Shown here: positions 43,920 through 55,404 of the stretch, piece after piece
Position numbering within the stretch: the first letter of the stretch is position 1
How the letters are laid out: each line of letters starts with the position of its first letter
Assembly (NCBI GenBank): GCA_946811695.1
Contig: OX328128.1
Location: 31,625,415-31,689,414, forward strand
Direction: 5' to 3'
Source: Gonocerus acuteangulatus
Lineage: Eukaryota > Arthropoda > Insecta > Hemiptera > Coreidae
Length of the DNA: 64,000 nt
Notes under the pieces: generated by a model
Databases searched by the model: none
What the model saw: only the letters and a program-made list of their open reading frames with translations
Told to the model about the DNA's origin: nothing
Program-made: the position numbers and the translations under genes

Positions 43920-44720
43920 CTCATACCTTTCGCATCACGGCGTACCCAAGTTGCCAGGAAGTACCGAGGCCTTTTGTCCCATTGTGAGGCCTAAAGTCGT
44001 TAAACTTATCTTCAATTCCTGATGAACTTCTGACTACTTTAGTTGACCTCCTGATTTCGTGTTTATTGAAGCATCTAAAAAGTAGGATTTTTTTTTTCAG
44101 TGCTACACACTCAAATGTAATATGCCTGCGTGTCTCATACTTGTCTCTAAGCCATCTACGGACTGGTGATGACATGATTTTGATTATTCATGGTGTAATG
44201 GCGAGACAAAGTCGCTACAATCTCCCTAAACTCCCTTCCTTCTTGCATGAGCTTCGAAGATCTACGAAGGATTTTGTAAGGGTGATTATCTGTCTTCCTA
44301 AACGTTAACCTAATTTCTATTTGGCTCTTATTACAATTGACTCTTTACCACACGCTACAGACAATTCGAAAAGGGCATTGAGCTGTAGGTGCCACTTCCG
44401 AGCCCAATCCAGCCAATTTGTCTGCTTTGTCGTTGCCCAGAATACCACGATGTACCGTTACCCAGTAAACGACGACATTATTATTCTGTGCCAAATCGTT
44501 TAGCCTCATCTGGCATTCTTTAACAATTCTTGAGCTGATCCCATGTCGTTCTAGTGTCCTACAAGGTGCCTGGCAGTCAGTCAGAATATTTACTCTCCTC
44601 CGACAAACTCCTCATTTAATTTACGTGCCACAGCTACTATGGCATAAATCTCTGTCTGCAACACTGTGGGGGAGATTCGAAATCTAATACCATAATAACA
44701 GTACGTTTACTGCTGAACCC
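43920..44720 (-). pseudogene. LINE remnant: RNase H and downstream Cys/His end
   Basis: A broken minus-strand frame reads ILTDCQAPCRTLERHGISSR, VVVYWVTVHRGILGNDKADK followed by LAGLGSE, then the segment RRWLRDKYETRRHITFECVA. These are the third and fourth catalytic blocks of LINE RNase H (TD, and H...N.KAD.LA) and part of the C-terminal H....C. Several stops and frame changes are present. Confidence 0.7.
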
Positions 44721-44852
44721 AACCCATCAGCTTGGTAGTAAAAATGTTTACCTTCAACAGTATTTCTCTGCGAACAAATTAAGTACGGAATTGCCTTTAT
44801 TAAATTCACGCTATTTTTTGTATTAAAAAGGTAATATATTTCTGATACTTAC

Positions 44853-45018
44853 TGTGTTAAACTGCATAACTCTCAACACCCATAGAGTTAATGCTAGATT
44901 AAGAATGACCAGAACCAGGAGGGTTAGGATGAGTAGATATAGGCACCGTTTTCTCCAGCCGTATATCCCCATGTGCGCAGCTGTCTTCCATTCCTCCACT
45001 CTTCCGGAGTCCTCCATC
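44853..45018 (-). CDS. Scgdelta: Gamma/delta-type sarcoglycan, membrane-anchor exon
   Basis: The exon encodes [29 protein letters not shown], a hydrophobic membrane helix (about residues 26-47) and [18 protein letters not shown] immediately before the helix is the signature of gamma/delta sarcoglycan N-termini. Topology is type II (short cytoplasmic N-terminus, C-terminus outside), as in the family. Splice sites are acceptor TTTTTCCTCAG|G at 45019/45018 and donor ACA|GTAAGT at 44853/44852. It ends in phase 0 and joins exactly to exon 3 (1992-1812), continuing EGMGKVRI. The ATG at 45017 directly follows the acceptor. It may be the true start, with only 5' UTR in upstream exons, or there may be a further coding exon at higher coordinates. 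Confidence 0.88.
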
Positions 45019-47019
45019 CTGAGGAAAAATCAAAATTAGATGCTTTTTAATTAATAAATTGGTCAAGACATTTACAAACGACATGGCAAGTGAATGGGTT
45101 TTGGCACAATTTTTGGGGCTTTTATTTTGGACGGGAAATGAGGTTATTGTGTCCAGTTAGCCAAATGCCCTTGTTATATTCTGAATTTTCCAAAACGTTT
45201 GGTGAACAACTTTGTTTCGCATAACTATCTCGTTAAAAAATTACAAATGCATGAATTTTAAGATATTTTTTAACAATGACATTTTATAAGGAGATATAAT
45301 AAGTATAACTTGTAACTGTAAGTAATAACTTGGGCATATATGAAGTCAGAGAATGGTTAAGATTCAGCTAGTAGAAAGAGGACGATTTTCAGAAATTTTC
45401 AGATTTTCAGGGAGATTTTGGGATGCTCTTTGGCAGCCTTCTGTAAATCAATACATCCATGGTCCCCTATGTAAACTAAAGTCCGACTCGCAGGAACTGG
45501 GTCATCTTAGCGCGGTTACGTAAATCTCGAAGAAATGGAATAGATTAGCATTACAAATAACAGGAAACTGACAGTAGCCAACTTACACAGAAGCGGATAA
45601 TTCTTAATCTGTATAAGTCAATTCAATTATGTACTGAAAACGTTCTTACTCTTCGACTACTGCTGAGAAGGCTCTATTCTAAACAACCAAAAATTCGTTG
45701 TCATTTTAAGTATCTTGTTTTACTAGCAAATTCGTTTTACTGTTGTAATCAACTGTAAATATGTGCTTCATGGCGAATAAAATTCCATTCTGACGTGGGC
45801 TGAATCTTTCTATAAAATAAGAAATAACGATTTATCCCGTGCTCTTAATTTGTATAACCATTTCTCTATCATCATTACTTTATTCTTTCCCATTTGATAA
45901 ACATATACATTTAATAATACCAATACTTAATTATGATTTAACAGTAGTAGTTTCATTATGTATTATTCTTGAGGAAAAATAGTTTTAAATTTTTCTACTT
46001 TTAGGATACAGATATATTCTTTACATTATCGAGTATTTAGATCGAGTTGTTTTGGTCGATTCGTAGTAGCGATGGGCGGTTCTTGGATGTCAATCCAACC
46101 ACTTAATTTTCTTAATTATATTTCAACCTGTCTTTGATTGTCTAGACGACCCAAACTGTGTTTTTAACATCGTCTTTGAAAGGTTTTAATAATAAATGAA
46201 CATCACTCATGACGTGATTTATTCATCATTATTATTCATAGGATCCTTCTTGTGTAACTGTGATTGTACATGGGGGTATTGTTCCTATGTATAGTCATAT
46301 TATGCATAGAACCTATATTGTAAATAGAAACTGTTGCGACTATATATTGTACATAGGAACTATTTTTTCCGTTATCTTTATTTTTATATATTTCTTCTTA
46401 AAAATGTATTGTTTTTACAAGTTATTTTTACTTTTAGCTGTATGTTATTCACAAACTTAATTATGTAATTAGATTGATACACACTATAATGTCATTGGAT
46501 TTATAATTATTATGTAATATGTTAATTATAAAGGATTTATAATTATTATATAAGATGTTAATTACTATGGATCTATAATATTCCAAGTATTTCCATTTTA
46601 TATGGTCAATGCGGGGTGCTCATAAATAAATTATAAAAAAAAAAAATTGTGAATCCATTTGAGTCCAAATGATAATCGAATTTCGTAGTTACGTATTCGT
46701 GAAATCTATCCTAGATCGATGTTCTTAGAAGATTCACCCTTTGAATCCATCTGAGCTCGCAGATCTTTTCTGTGGATCGATCTTTTCTTTTTGATTCGAA
46801 TCGATTCAAAAGAATGATTCATATTTGAGAATCGCCCATCACTATCTCGAGGCATATAAGCCGAACAGACCATTGTTCCCAAATGAGAAAAAATCTAGTA
46901 TCTGTGTAATTTATAAGAGGATGTTAAAATTAAAATATATGAATTTTTTAGGCGCTGAATTAATAATTGATTATGTATATTTTCTCGGAGATAAGAGGAG
47001 CGTTTCTTGCAAGGTTATA
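45019..47019. other. Non-coding (upstream intron of sarcoglycan)
   Basis: Contains a copy of the CTCGCAGGAACTG repeat at 45479-45600. At 46255-46380 the words TATGTACAATAT/TACATAGGAAC recur. At 46690-46845 there is a GATTCGAATCGATT-rich patch. No exon recognised. Confidence 0.4.
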
Positions 47020-47027
47020 AACTATTT

Positions 47028-47319
47028 ATTTATTTATTAAAATTTTAACGTGGAGACCCGGTAGCCGTGAGGGTTAAGGCGTGAGCTCTTAACCGTTAAA
47101 ATTTAAATAAATAAATAAATTTTAACGTCCATTTATTATTAACTAGGAATTTCAGTACGGGTTATCTATAGGTTACTACCCTTTTCTAGCCAGGATAGGG
47201 CTGATGCCTTTTCTTTTATTCTAAAGAAAAGCCACCACCCCTAGTGGGAATCGAACCCACGACCTTTGGCTCAGAGTGTTAAGTGCTCACGCCTTAACCC
47301 TCACGGCCATCGGGTCTCC
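47028..47319 (-). mobile_element. tRNA-derived SINE with inverted head duplication
   Basis: Minus strand from 47319: TGGAGACCCGATGGCCGTGAG (head), B box GGTCGTGGGTTCGATTCCCA, body GAAAAGGCATCAGCCCTATC, tail GGACGTTAAAATTTATTTAT. Beyond the tail (47042-47095) lies the head again in opposite orientation (plus strand GGAGACCCGGTAGCCGTGAG). AACTATTT flanks the whole at 47020-47027 and 47320-47327. It therefore looks like a single insertion event of a folded-back SINE copy. Confidence 0.75.
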
Positions 47320-47329
47320 AACTATTTCA

Positions 47330-48755
47330 TCTCCTGATATTCCTGCATGTGCCTTCATCCATTCAAAATGAACTTGTGTTTATTCTTGTGGGGTGGGATA
47401 TTACTCCATTATTATTATAATAATATAAAAATTATTTAAATTATAAAATCCGCGCTTTCTTGGTTTTTACTGCCTGAAGGAGGTTCGATTCCCTCGAGAA
47501 AAGAAAGGGTTATTATTTGCTTGTTGAACGAGTTGTCGCAGAGTGAATCCTCTGGGAAATCAGAAGCCTCGATAGTTAGCCTACTCTCGCGCGACACCTT
47601 ATTACTCTCGCTGAAAGAAATTGGATCTTTCTCACTCGTCACCTAGTCTAATCAACTCTCAGCTCGCCATTTTAATACATTTCAATTAGTATTTTATTGT
47701 GTTATAAAAATGAAAATATTCATAAAAAATAAATTATGATTGGTGCATAAATGAATTGGTTACCTACAAACGCAGCCAGGACAATTTTTATACGAATCAA
47801 TAAGTCCCTTATTACAAGGGCCACAAGGAGCCCAGAGGGGCAGATACTGTAGAGGTATCTGATAACTGACGGCTCACAAGGGACTCCGACCGCCTGACTT
47901 TCCTCTTTGCACGTTTCAATTAATAAATTAATTAAAATCTGGGTGGACCTCTTACGGATCTGATTTACACAAGTGGGTTGGGGTTGGTAGTTTAAGGGCA
48001 GAAAACTGCTTGTTCTTCTCCGCCCTAAGAGTATAGTTAAATTGTGCATAGTTTATTGTTAGGATGGAAAGTGTTTTCAGTATTGTCTGTTTGAGACAGA
48101 GTTACATTTCTAAAATTGTATTTGTTAGAATCTTGCTTTGGAAAAAATTATTATTGCATAGATATAAGAACGAGGTTCAGATGTCCGTAAAAAAAGAAAG
48201 AAAATACACATAATAAAATCATTTTATTATTTATCTATTTTTAATTAATTTTTTCTTTATTTTTTTTTTTGTCATTACTTATGACATATTTAGTCATTCA
48301 TACTTCTCTTTTTTTCTTTTATTTTTTCCCCTTCTTCTTTTCTTCATACTTTTTTTGTATATATATTTCTATTTTTCTTATATCTTATTTATTTATTTAT
48401 TTTATACAACGTACTAGCGGTTACGCTGTATTAGATAGGACCATCGAATTTACTACAAACAAGTGGAAATTATATTTTTGGTACCGAACTTTATGCTTAT
48501 AGGCCAATTTTTTATAATCCGAAGACGTGTATGTGTTCACTGCCTACATTCGTGAATTAGACGCCCGTCCGTTTCATTATAGTAATCAACGCAGGGTAAC
48601 GTATTTCTGTAAGTACGAGTTAGAGTTTCCATGGGCAGACAAAATCTGTGTCAATGTACACATTAAATCTGCAGTTCTGTCTTCCCATTTTTACGTGTGG
48701 AAAAAATATTTTTAAATGCAGTATGATTATATGTTTATGCACATAATATGGTACA
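47330..48755. other. Non-coding stretch
   Basis: No gene recognised; T-rich low complexity at 48240-48400. Confidence 0.4.
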
Positions 48756-48757
48756 TC

Positions 48758-49345
48758 ACGACTGACAACAAGCTTCGAGAAATCAAGCACACTGTACAGG
48801 AATGGCCATCCAGTAAAAGACCAAATAGACGGGAGAAGTGGTTTTATGCCGTCTAAGGAGTGGCCATACACGACTGACACATTCCTACATTATGACCCGA
48901 CAAGACAGACCGACATGTACATGCTGTAATACTCACCTAACAATAAAGCACTTACTGACAGAGTGTAGACTCAGGACAAATTTTAAATTACCCCATAATT
49001 CGACTGACTTACTTTCCGATAATAGCCAGTACATTGTTGAAATCATTAAATACCTCATGCATAACAACATTTATACAACAACATTTGAAAAAGGAAAATA
49101 ACAACAGCCATTTGGTGAATTGGATTTTTTGAGAATTAATCCAACAAAAAGATATTCTCTTTTTGTTGGATTAATGTAACAAAACAAACAGAACACTTAA
49201 CAATACACAAAATAATCAACTGACAGAACATTAAATAACACACATAATCAACAGACGGATACTTTTCAGTCAATCTTTAATTTTGTAACTATGAACAAAG
49301 TGGTTTTTTCACCAAATGGTGAAAAAATTAAAATAAAATAAAATA
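48758..49345 (+). pseudogene. 5'-truncated LINE: C-terminal CCHC end and 3' UTR
   Basis: It reads TTDNKLREIKHTVQEWPSSK, then, after a one-base deletion at about 48832, VVLCRLRSGHTRLTHSYIMT and a CCHC knuckle (CTCC...IKHLLTEC), ending at TAA 49099-49101. The 3' UTR ends in a hairpin TTTTTTCACCAAATGGTGAAAAAA (about 49304-49328) and an AAAATAAAATAAAAT tail. Closely related to the LINE at 7014. Confidence 0.82.
49130..49174. repeat. Palindrome in LINE 3' UTR
   Basis: AATTAATCCAACAAAAAG, seven bases, then CTTTTTGTTGGATTAAT: 17-bp arms. Confidence 0.85.
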
Positions 49346-50428
49346 CGGCATACAACCAATTTTTCATTGGTGAAAGGTATTTAGCTGATATCAATTTTAT
49401 CCTTCAATATCGACACGTGAGCTTTCTTGGAATAAAAACTAATTTTCCTAAGTGTTTAACAACATTCCAGATAAACACTGTTACTTTAAACAACTTAGGT
49501 TGGCATATTTACTCATGAGAACCCATACTACCGACAATATTAAAATTAATACGTTTGTACTCCTCCTCACTCTCTCTCTTTATATATCTACTATATATTT
49601 GTCAAATACCACTCACTCACTCATCATCGCCCAGCCCAAACCGCTCGACAGAAAAATTTGAAATTTTGCAGGTACACTCTCTATAGAACGTAGACGCTCG
49701 CAAAGAAAGGATTTTTTGATATTCGAATTTTTAAGTATTTTTAGGATGGTTTAAAGTTTTAGTTGGTTAGAGCAGGCAAGCCAAGGCAGCATGTGTTGCT
49801 AGGACGATAACAGAACAGCTGTTACCGTACATTATCTATTTCATAGTATTATTTTTAATTGAGGTTAATTTCCACTATATGGCAGTCCTTGAATTACTGG
49901 ACATAAAATGTGATTTTGTCCCTCATAGAGTTTTTGCTCTGATGATGGCCCATCCGAGGTAATGATATCCCGAACCACCTGACACAAAAATTTGAAATTT
50001 TGCACGGACAATACGTTTAGAGTGTAAACACTCGCTAAGAAAGTTTTTTTTTGGTATTCAAATGTTTAATTACTTTTAGGGGGGTTTGAATTATTAGTAA
50101 GTTTATCATCGGCTCAAAAATTGTTCGATTTTGATAGCATTCTCATTTAAAAGGTCAGGTTCATTAACCGTTTACAGTTGAATCCGTTTACTGGAACATG
50201 GTTTTTGAAGCGAAATTTGTGCGAAAGATTCCTTAAAGTAAGAAAACGAATGAAACCATTTTTTAAGCGAGTTCTGTAGCCATTTACCAGAAGAATTGAT
50301 AGAAATACTCATCAAAACTAATTTTCTGTTTAGGTATTCAGAAACGAAGCATATGAAAAAAATTGTATGAATGGTGATACAAAGTTTTCAGATCTCGGTA
50401 TATATTCTAAAATATCTCGAAAACGGTT
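49346..50428. repeat. Non-coding; two diverged copies of an interspersed repeat
   Basis: AATTTGAAATTTTGCA...CGCTCGCAAAGAAAG at 49655-49740 recurs as AATTTGAAATTTTGCA...CACTCGCTAAGAAAG at 49985-50070; each is preceded by an ATCATCGCCCA- or GATGATGGCCCA-type word and followed by ATTTTTAGG.GG. No coding. Confidence 0.6.
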
Positions 50429-50600
50429 AGGAATGCACCGGTTCCCGTAGATCACCGAAGTTAAGCAACGTCGGGCGTGGTCAGTGCCTGAATGGGTGAC
50501 CGACCACGTGCTGTTGGCATTATAAAAGGGTGGCAACCTGTAGATAGCCCGGCGCTAATAGCCAAATATTTGATGCGCCGTAAAAAAAAAAAATATAAAA
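50429..50600 (+). repeat. 5S-rRNA-headed SINE, 5'-truncated copy
   Basis: Starts inside 5S rRNA (GAATGCACCGGTTCCCG) and has the internal promoter region AAGTTAAGCAACGTCGGGC and GAATGGGTGACCG, then body AAAGGGTGGCAACC and shared tail CGGCGCTAATAGCC...GATGCGCCGT with A-run. About 95% like 60135-60335. Confidence 0.9.
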
Positions 50601-50735
50601 AAAATAAGATTCTGTTGTAATGTTCGGTGGGGCGATGTCAATCGAAGAGATAAGTGCTTAAAACTTCAAATTTGTTAGTTTTATGCTTTTCAGCGTGTAT
50701 TTGTCTCTGTTTACCTAAGTTTAAAAGCGGTTGTT

Positions 50736-50771
<36 letters not shown>

Positions 50772-51333
50772 TTTATTTTATTTTTTTACTCTCCAACGGA
50801 AACAAGCACGGTTACCTCCTCATGGTGTTTCCTGGGTAAGTCCGTGCAATAATAAGCTGTACAAAATTATGTAGTAGCGTTAATTTTGATCATATCTTAT
50901 TTAACTCTATATAAAAAATACTTATCGGCCGTTGTGAAGCACTGGTATTCAGCTAGTATATATGTATATATCTTACTCATTTCAGTCTTTAAACTCACGG
51001 TGAATAAACCAGTTTTACTTTCACACTTATCATTTAAGGAATAAAACGTTGAAATTTAATTTAATTTTTTTTTTTAATTTATTTATTGAGATGTCACAAC
51101 GAGGCGATATGCTAAAATATGCATTTAAAACTAAAATTACCCATAAGTAATTCATAAATATTCCTTTCTAACGTTATATTACAATATTAGTTATTTCATC
51201 CACCTATCTACAATACATTATTTTGTGGTCAGATCAATTAATGCTACATCAACATCACAGATTATATTTTCTTGTAGCAAGTGTCCATAACCTCCGTAGG
51301 GAGGAACGCCGACCTGATAGCGCAATCCGATAG

Positions 51334-51364
<31 letters not shown>

Positions 51365-52084
51365 AATACGTTTATTTAACATCTGTACATTTTAAAGTAC
51401 ATTGGTTAAGTAAATCCGATAGTACCTTCTAGAAAATGTTACGTTTCAAAACTTAAACTAGGTATGTTAGTACTGACAATTTTATATGAGTATATATGTA
51501 CATATATTTGGGAAGGTGGGGTTTGGGGCCAATTTTGCGTGACGTAATTCGTAGACAATTGTTATAAGAACGACAAGAGAACGCGCTATGATGGCGCAAT
51601 TCTTGCGAGTCGGACAGTTTTTAAACATTCTAGTTATTGTGTATTGTTAGAATAATATGTGCATCAATTTACGTGGTTTCATCAACAAGTGAACTTATTT
51701 ATACATATAAAAATCACGTGTCTGTCTGTTTGTTTGTTCCTTATACAAATCTACGAGAAATCTCCTAGGCTAGGTCAAAATAGTCAAATTTCAAAATTTG
51801 GTCAAAAGGTCAAAACTTTTGTTCAAGAAAAATTGTCTACAATGAACCATTCAGAATATTGAGACGGCCATTTTGAAAACTACTGGCCTCTGTCGGCTGT
51901 TAGATGAAGTGCTGGCCTCTGCCGGGTATCATTATGAACTAAAACAAATTCACATCGTTTGACCGATTTTCGTAACTGGGTATAGACAACAAGGTATCAA
52001 GTAGATCTTGGTACGGGGAGAGTCATAGACAGAAAGTAGGTGTAGCATGGCACACTGGGTAACAGCTTGTTATTTTTTTTTATT
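50601..52084. other. Non-coding; LINE-tail scrap and repeat scraps
   Basis: T-run at 50737-50769. A minus-strand LINE-type tail (CGTTGTGACATCTCAATAAATAAATT) is at 51068-51110. A hairpin-repeat scrap (CCGTAGGGAGGAACGCC) is at 51293-51310, and a T24 run at 51335-51360. At 52034-52065, GGTGTAGCATGGCACACTGG is the reverse complement of a word at 55535-55560. Confidence 0.5.
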
Positions 52085-52093
52085 TTTTTTTTT

Positions 52094-52138
<45 letters not shown>

Positions 52139-52166
52139 GGCGCATCTACATCTTGGCCATTAGCTT
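52075..52166 (-). repeat. SINE 3'-tail fragment
   Basis: Minus strand GCTAATGGCCAAGATGTAGATGCGCCGTT followed by an A-run: only the shared SINE tail remains. Confidence 0.7.
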
Positions 52167-52242
52167 GTTATTTTATAAATTTTTATTATGATTTTAATTA
52201 TACCATTATTTTATTTCTTATTATTTTCTACTTATTTTGTTT

Positions 52243-52244
<2 letters not shown>

Positions 52245-52289
<45 letters not shown>
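52245..52289. repeat. (TA)n microsatellite
   Basis: TA tract. Confidence 0.97.
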
Positions 52290-52291
<2 letters not shown>

Positions 52292-52315
52292 TGGTGAATG
52301 ATGACCCGATATATA

Positions 52316-52785
<470 letters not shown>

Positions 52786-53382
52786 TAGTTCTGTCAAATT
52801 TTGTTTTAGATATCAAAAGATGTAGTTTTGAATGTACTGTGCGTCATGATATGCTTTATGGACAAGCCTGTCATACTGTCTGGACGTAATGTACAATTCC
52901 GTGTGGCCCTTCCTGAGACAGTTACTTCTTCCAGTACGCTTTGAAATGTACTGGGTGCGTGTACAGTCTGCTAGATTTCTCGAAGCATGTCAGTCATGTT
53001 GTAAAAGGATTTTGGAAATGAATTTATCATGTGTCTTTTAAATATTTGCAGTAGACCCTGTTGGATCATGTGATATGATAGAATAGTAAAAAAAAAAAAA
53101 AAACAAAAAAAAAACTGTTCATTATTTATATAAAATACTGACTTGAAAGAAGGCTTCGTCCCGTTCAGCCTTAAAATCTTCAAGTTCCTGTGATCCAGTG
53201 GAACCTGCAACAAGAGAATAAGCGTCAATACGACCATAATCTAAAGAAATTTATTATATTATCATATAAAATAATGAATTTATTTGGAAGGAATGAAGGA
53301 TTTAAAATAGAAACTAGGGTACAAGATCGGCCCCAGGCACATGGATACCTTTAAAGGAAAATTTCAGGCGGCTGGAGTATAT
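52786..53382. other. Non-coding stretch
   Basis: Nothing recognised. Confidence 0.4.
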
Positions 53383-53392
53383 TACTGACCAT

Positions 53393-53395
<3 letters not shown>

Positions 53396-53440
<45 letters not shown>

Positions 53441-53604
53441 GGCGCATCAACAAATCGTAGCTATTAGCGCCGACATCCAGGGTGCAACCAGGAATTTTCT
53501 CAGAGAGCCCTGAGATGAGAAAATTTCTGGCGCCGGTGGGGATCGAACCCACCATCTCCCGCTTATGAATCCAGTGCGCTAGCCACTAGACCACGGGAGA
53601 CCCC
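53396..53604 (-). mobile_element. tRNA-headed SINE, full length (209 bp)
   Basis: The minus strand starts GGGTCTCCCGTGGTCTAGTG (A box TGGTCTAGTGGCTAGCG) and has B box GGTTCGATCC. A body hairpin follows (AATTTTCTCA.../...TGAGAAAATT), then the tail GTCGGCGCTAATAGC...TTGATGCGCCGT and a long A-run. A 13-bp duplication TACTGACCATAGT flanks it (53383-53395, 53605-53617). It is a SINE, not a tRNA gene, because the body and poly(A) are attached and the anticodon stem is imperfect. Confidence 0.92.
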
Positions 53605-53617
53605 TACTGACCATAGT

Positions 53618-54180
53618 ATCCCTAGGTCAATAACCAGAAACCTCTACAGTATCAGCCACCTGTGTCCCTGTGGACTATTACGAGGCTAATTTTGCATATT
53701 TAATTCAGTGTTATTCACTAATTATTGTGAGATTTGCAATATCCTCAGGGAGACGCGATGTCTGTTAGGCGGAATTGAGTCATCTTTTAGCAATTTTTCT
53801 TTAGATGGAAAGATTCGACACGGAACAACGACACAAAGGATAGTTTTGTACCAAAAACATTTTTGGAAACATTGTTTATAAACAATTTAGCATTTCTGGT
53901 ACGTTATATACTTGTTACCACTCGTTTTTTTGCCATGTTAGAGGTGGATACCATTACACTATTTTATTTTGTTTTTAACAAGGAAAGCCACCAACTGGCG
54001 CATATTCGGTTATTTTAAGCTTAAATTTACATTAGCGGTGACTAAACCGAAAAAAAAAAAACTTTACAAAGAAGTGCCAGAAAAACAATTATTTTAATTA
54101 GAGCCTTCTGCCCAAAGTCAGGAACATAAATATGCTTTAGGTGCAACCGAGAAACCTATGCAATGTAATAACATACAGCC
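53618..54180. other. Non-coding stretch
   Basis: Nothing recognised. Confidence 0.4.
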
Positions 54181-54201
54181 TTCATTTTCGTACATAGCCG
54201 C

Positions 54202-54360
54202 TGCGCATGCGCGAACGCCATCGGAGACCTTCTTGTGACGCTAGGTCCACCCGATTAACCTATGTAATGTACTCCAAAACATACAGTCATCTTTTTCGTA
54301 CAAGGCCACTGCGCATGAGCGAACACCATTGCGCATGCGTGAACGCCACAGCGTATGCGC
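54202..54360. promoter_or_regulatory. Cluster of TGCGCATGCGC-type palindromes
   Basis: TGCGCATGCGC at 54202, TGCGCATGAGC at 54310, TGCGCATGCGT at 54330 and AGCGTATGCGC at 54350. The flanks GCGAACGCC and TTTTTCGTACA are repeated too. The word is the known NRF-1/Ewg-type binding palindrome, but here it may simply be part of a tandem repeat. Confidence 0.35.
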
Positions 54361-54615
54361 GAACGTCAGCGGGCACTTTTTTGTAACGTTCTTTTTTTCA
54401 GCTTAGTCAATACTAAAGCTATTTATGCTAAAAAGTGTCCACACAGGCCCAGTGGCCACGTACCGAAATGTCAAATCATTCTTAAGGTCGCCTCCCGTTG
54501 GCCTGCTTGTGACGGCCCGTTCCTGTGTGAACTACCTCATTGGAAATACATTGAAGAATTTTTCGACGGTCGGCTGCTGGATGGTGGCCTGCCGGTGACG
54601 GTACCTATAGTGTGA
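54355..54615 (+). CDS. Small unrecognised open frame (86 aa)
   Basis: The frame opens at ATG 54355 in the CG-rich patch and ends TGA 54615. The protein is basic, has five Cys, and matches no family I know. A good acceptor-like TTCTTTTTTTCAG at about 54389-54401 lies inside it, so a spliced exon is an alternative. Probably chance. Confidence 0.12.
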   Translation: MRERQRALFCNVLFFSLVNTKAIYAKKCPHRPSGHVPKCQIILKVASRWPACDGPFLCELPHWKYIEEFFDGRLLDGGLPVTVPIV

Positions 54616-54735
54616 ATCCACTATAGGTTAATCCAGTATAGGTTAATCCAGTATAGGTTAATCCAGTATAGGTTAATCCAGTATAGGTTAATCCAGTATA
54701 GGTTAATCCACTATAGGTTAATCCAGTATAGGTTT
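54612..54735. repeat. 15-bp minisatellite
   Basis: AATCCAGTATAGGTT repeated about 8 times, two units with CACTATAGG. Confidence 0.93.
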
Positions 54736-54940
54736 GTAGCAATTTAACCACACAGCACTAATGAGACTCCATTTTACGGTACATTGCTTCTGAATGTGCT
54801 AAAGCAAAATATTAACATACCTTATCAACTCATGATGCCAGTAATTTTCCTAACACTGCACTAAATCTAACCACAAATGATGACATTATATATAAATAAT
54901 AGTAAATGATCAAAAATTACAAGTTAACGACAATAGGGAA

Positions 54941-54946
54941 TTTATT
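54941..54946 (-). terminator. Candidate polyadenylation signal of the Ly6-type gene
   Basis: AATAAA on the minus strand, about 160 bp past the stop at 55105. Confidence 0.4.
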
Positions 54947-55104
54947 AATATGTTTCATAAGTGTAAGAATATCAGAAGGAGCAAAGTGCTTGTGTCCCTC
55001 TGTTCGCTTGAGTGCTTTTGCCAGATAGCCATGTTCTTGCGAAGAACCGCGTTCAGGTTTCTTGGGTTTACTTTTTGGGATTTTTTTTTCTTGTAGTTGG
55101 TTCT

Positions 55105-55404
55105 TCAAAAGAGTGCCTCGGTGTTACAGAGCGAAGAGTTGCAATCCCTGCATTTCACATCTTTCATATCGTGTTTGAGCTTTAGACGTAGATTCATGTC
55201 TAAGAAGAACCTGCAATCCCCACAAGACATTACTGACACCGGAAAAGATCGCAATTTAACGTGTCCTATATAACAAATATCTTCTGGGCATTCTTTCAAA
55301 TCAATTTGGCCATCCGTAATTCCAAAACACTTAATACACTCTCCGTAATTGAGAAAACCAAACAGGACAAGTATCACCAGATAATTTACTTTAGAACGAA
55401 TCAT
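55105..55404 (-). CDS. Small secreted Ly6/uPAR-type cysteine-rich protein (99 aa)
   Basis: I start at ATG 55404; the frame is open a few codons further only from a TTG. The protein begins MIRSKVNYLVILVLFGFLNY, a signal peptide, with likely cleavage before GECIKC. The mature part of about 77 residues has nine Cys: CIKC, ECPEDIC, SCGDC and KCRDCNSSLCN. The closing C..C-N-x3-C-N fits the conserved C-terminal end of Ly6/three-finger folds. There is no hydrophobic C-terminal GPI signal, so it is probably secreted. An odd Cys count is unusual and may mean dimerisation or divergence. No introns are visible, whereas many Ly6 genes have them. It lies 10 kb upstream of the sarcoglycan anchor exon on the same strand. 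Function unknown; confidence in the fold is moderate. Confidence 0.6.
   Translation of the reverse strand: MIRSKVNYLVILVLFGFLNYGECIKCFGITDGQIDLKECPEDICYIGHVKLRSFPVSVMSCGDCRFFLDMNLRLKLKHDMKDVKCRDCNSSLCNTEALF

Noticed and set aside
44854..45084. Other frames over the sarcoglycan exon
   Set aside because: Frames on both strands overlap the sarcoglycan anchor exon, which alone has a family signature and splice sites.
53528..53604. Functional tRNA gene on the minus strand
   Set aside because: A and B boxes are good, but the anticodon stem is imperfect and the sequence continues into a SINE body with poly(A) and 13-bp duplication.
54917..55108. Lys-rich 63-residue frame next to the Ly6-type gene
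   Set aside because: Begins at TTG, overlaps the Ly6 stop in another frame, and has no domain; more likely 3' UTR.
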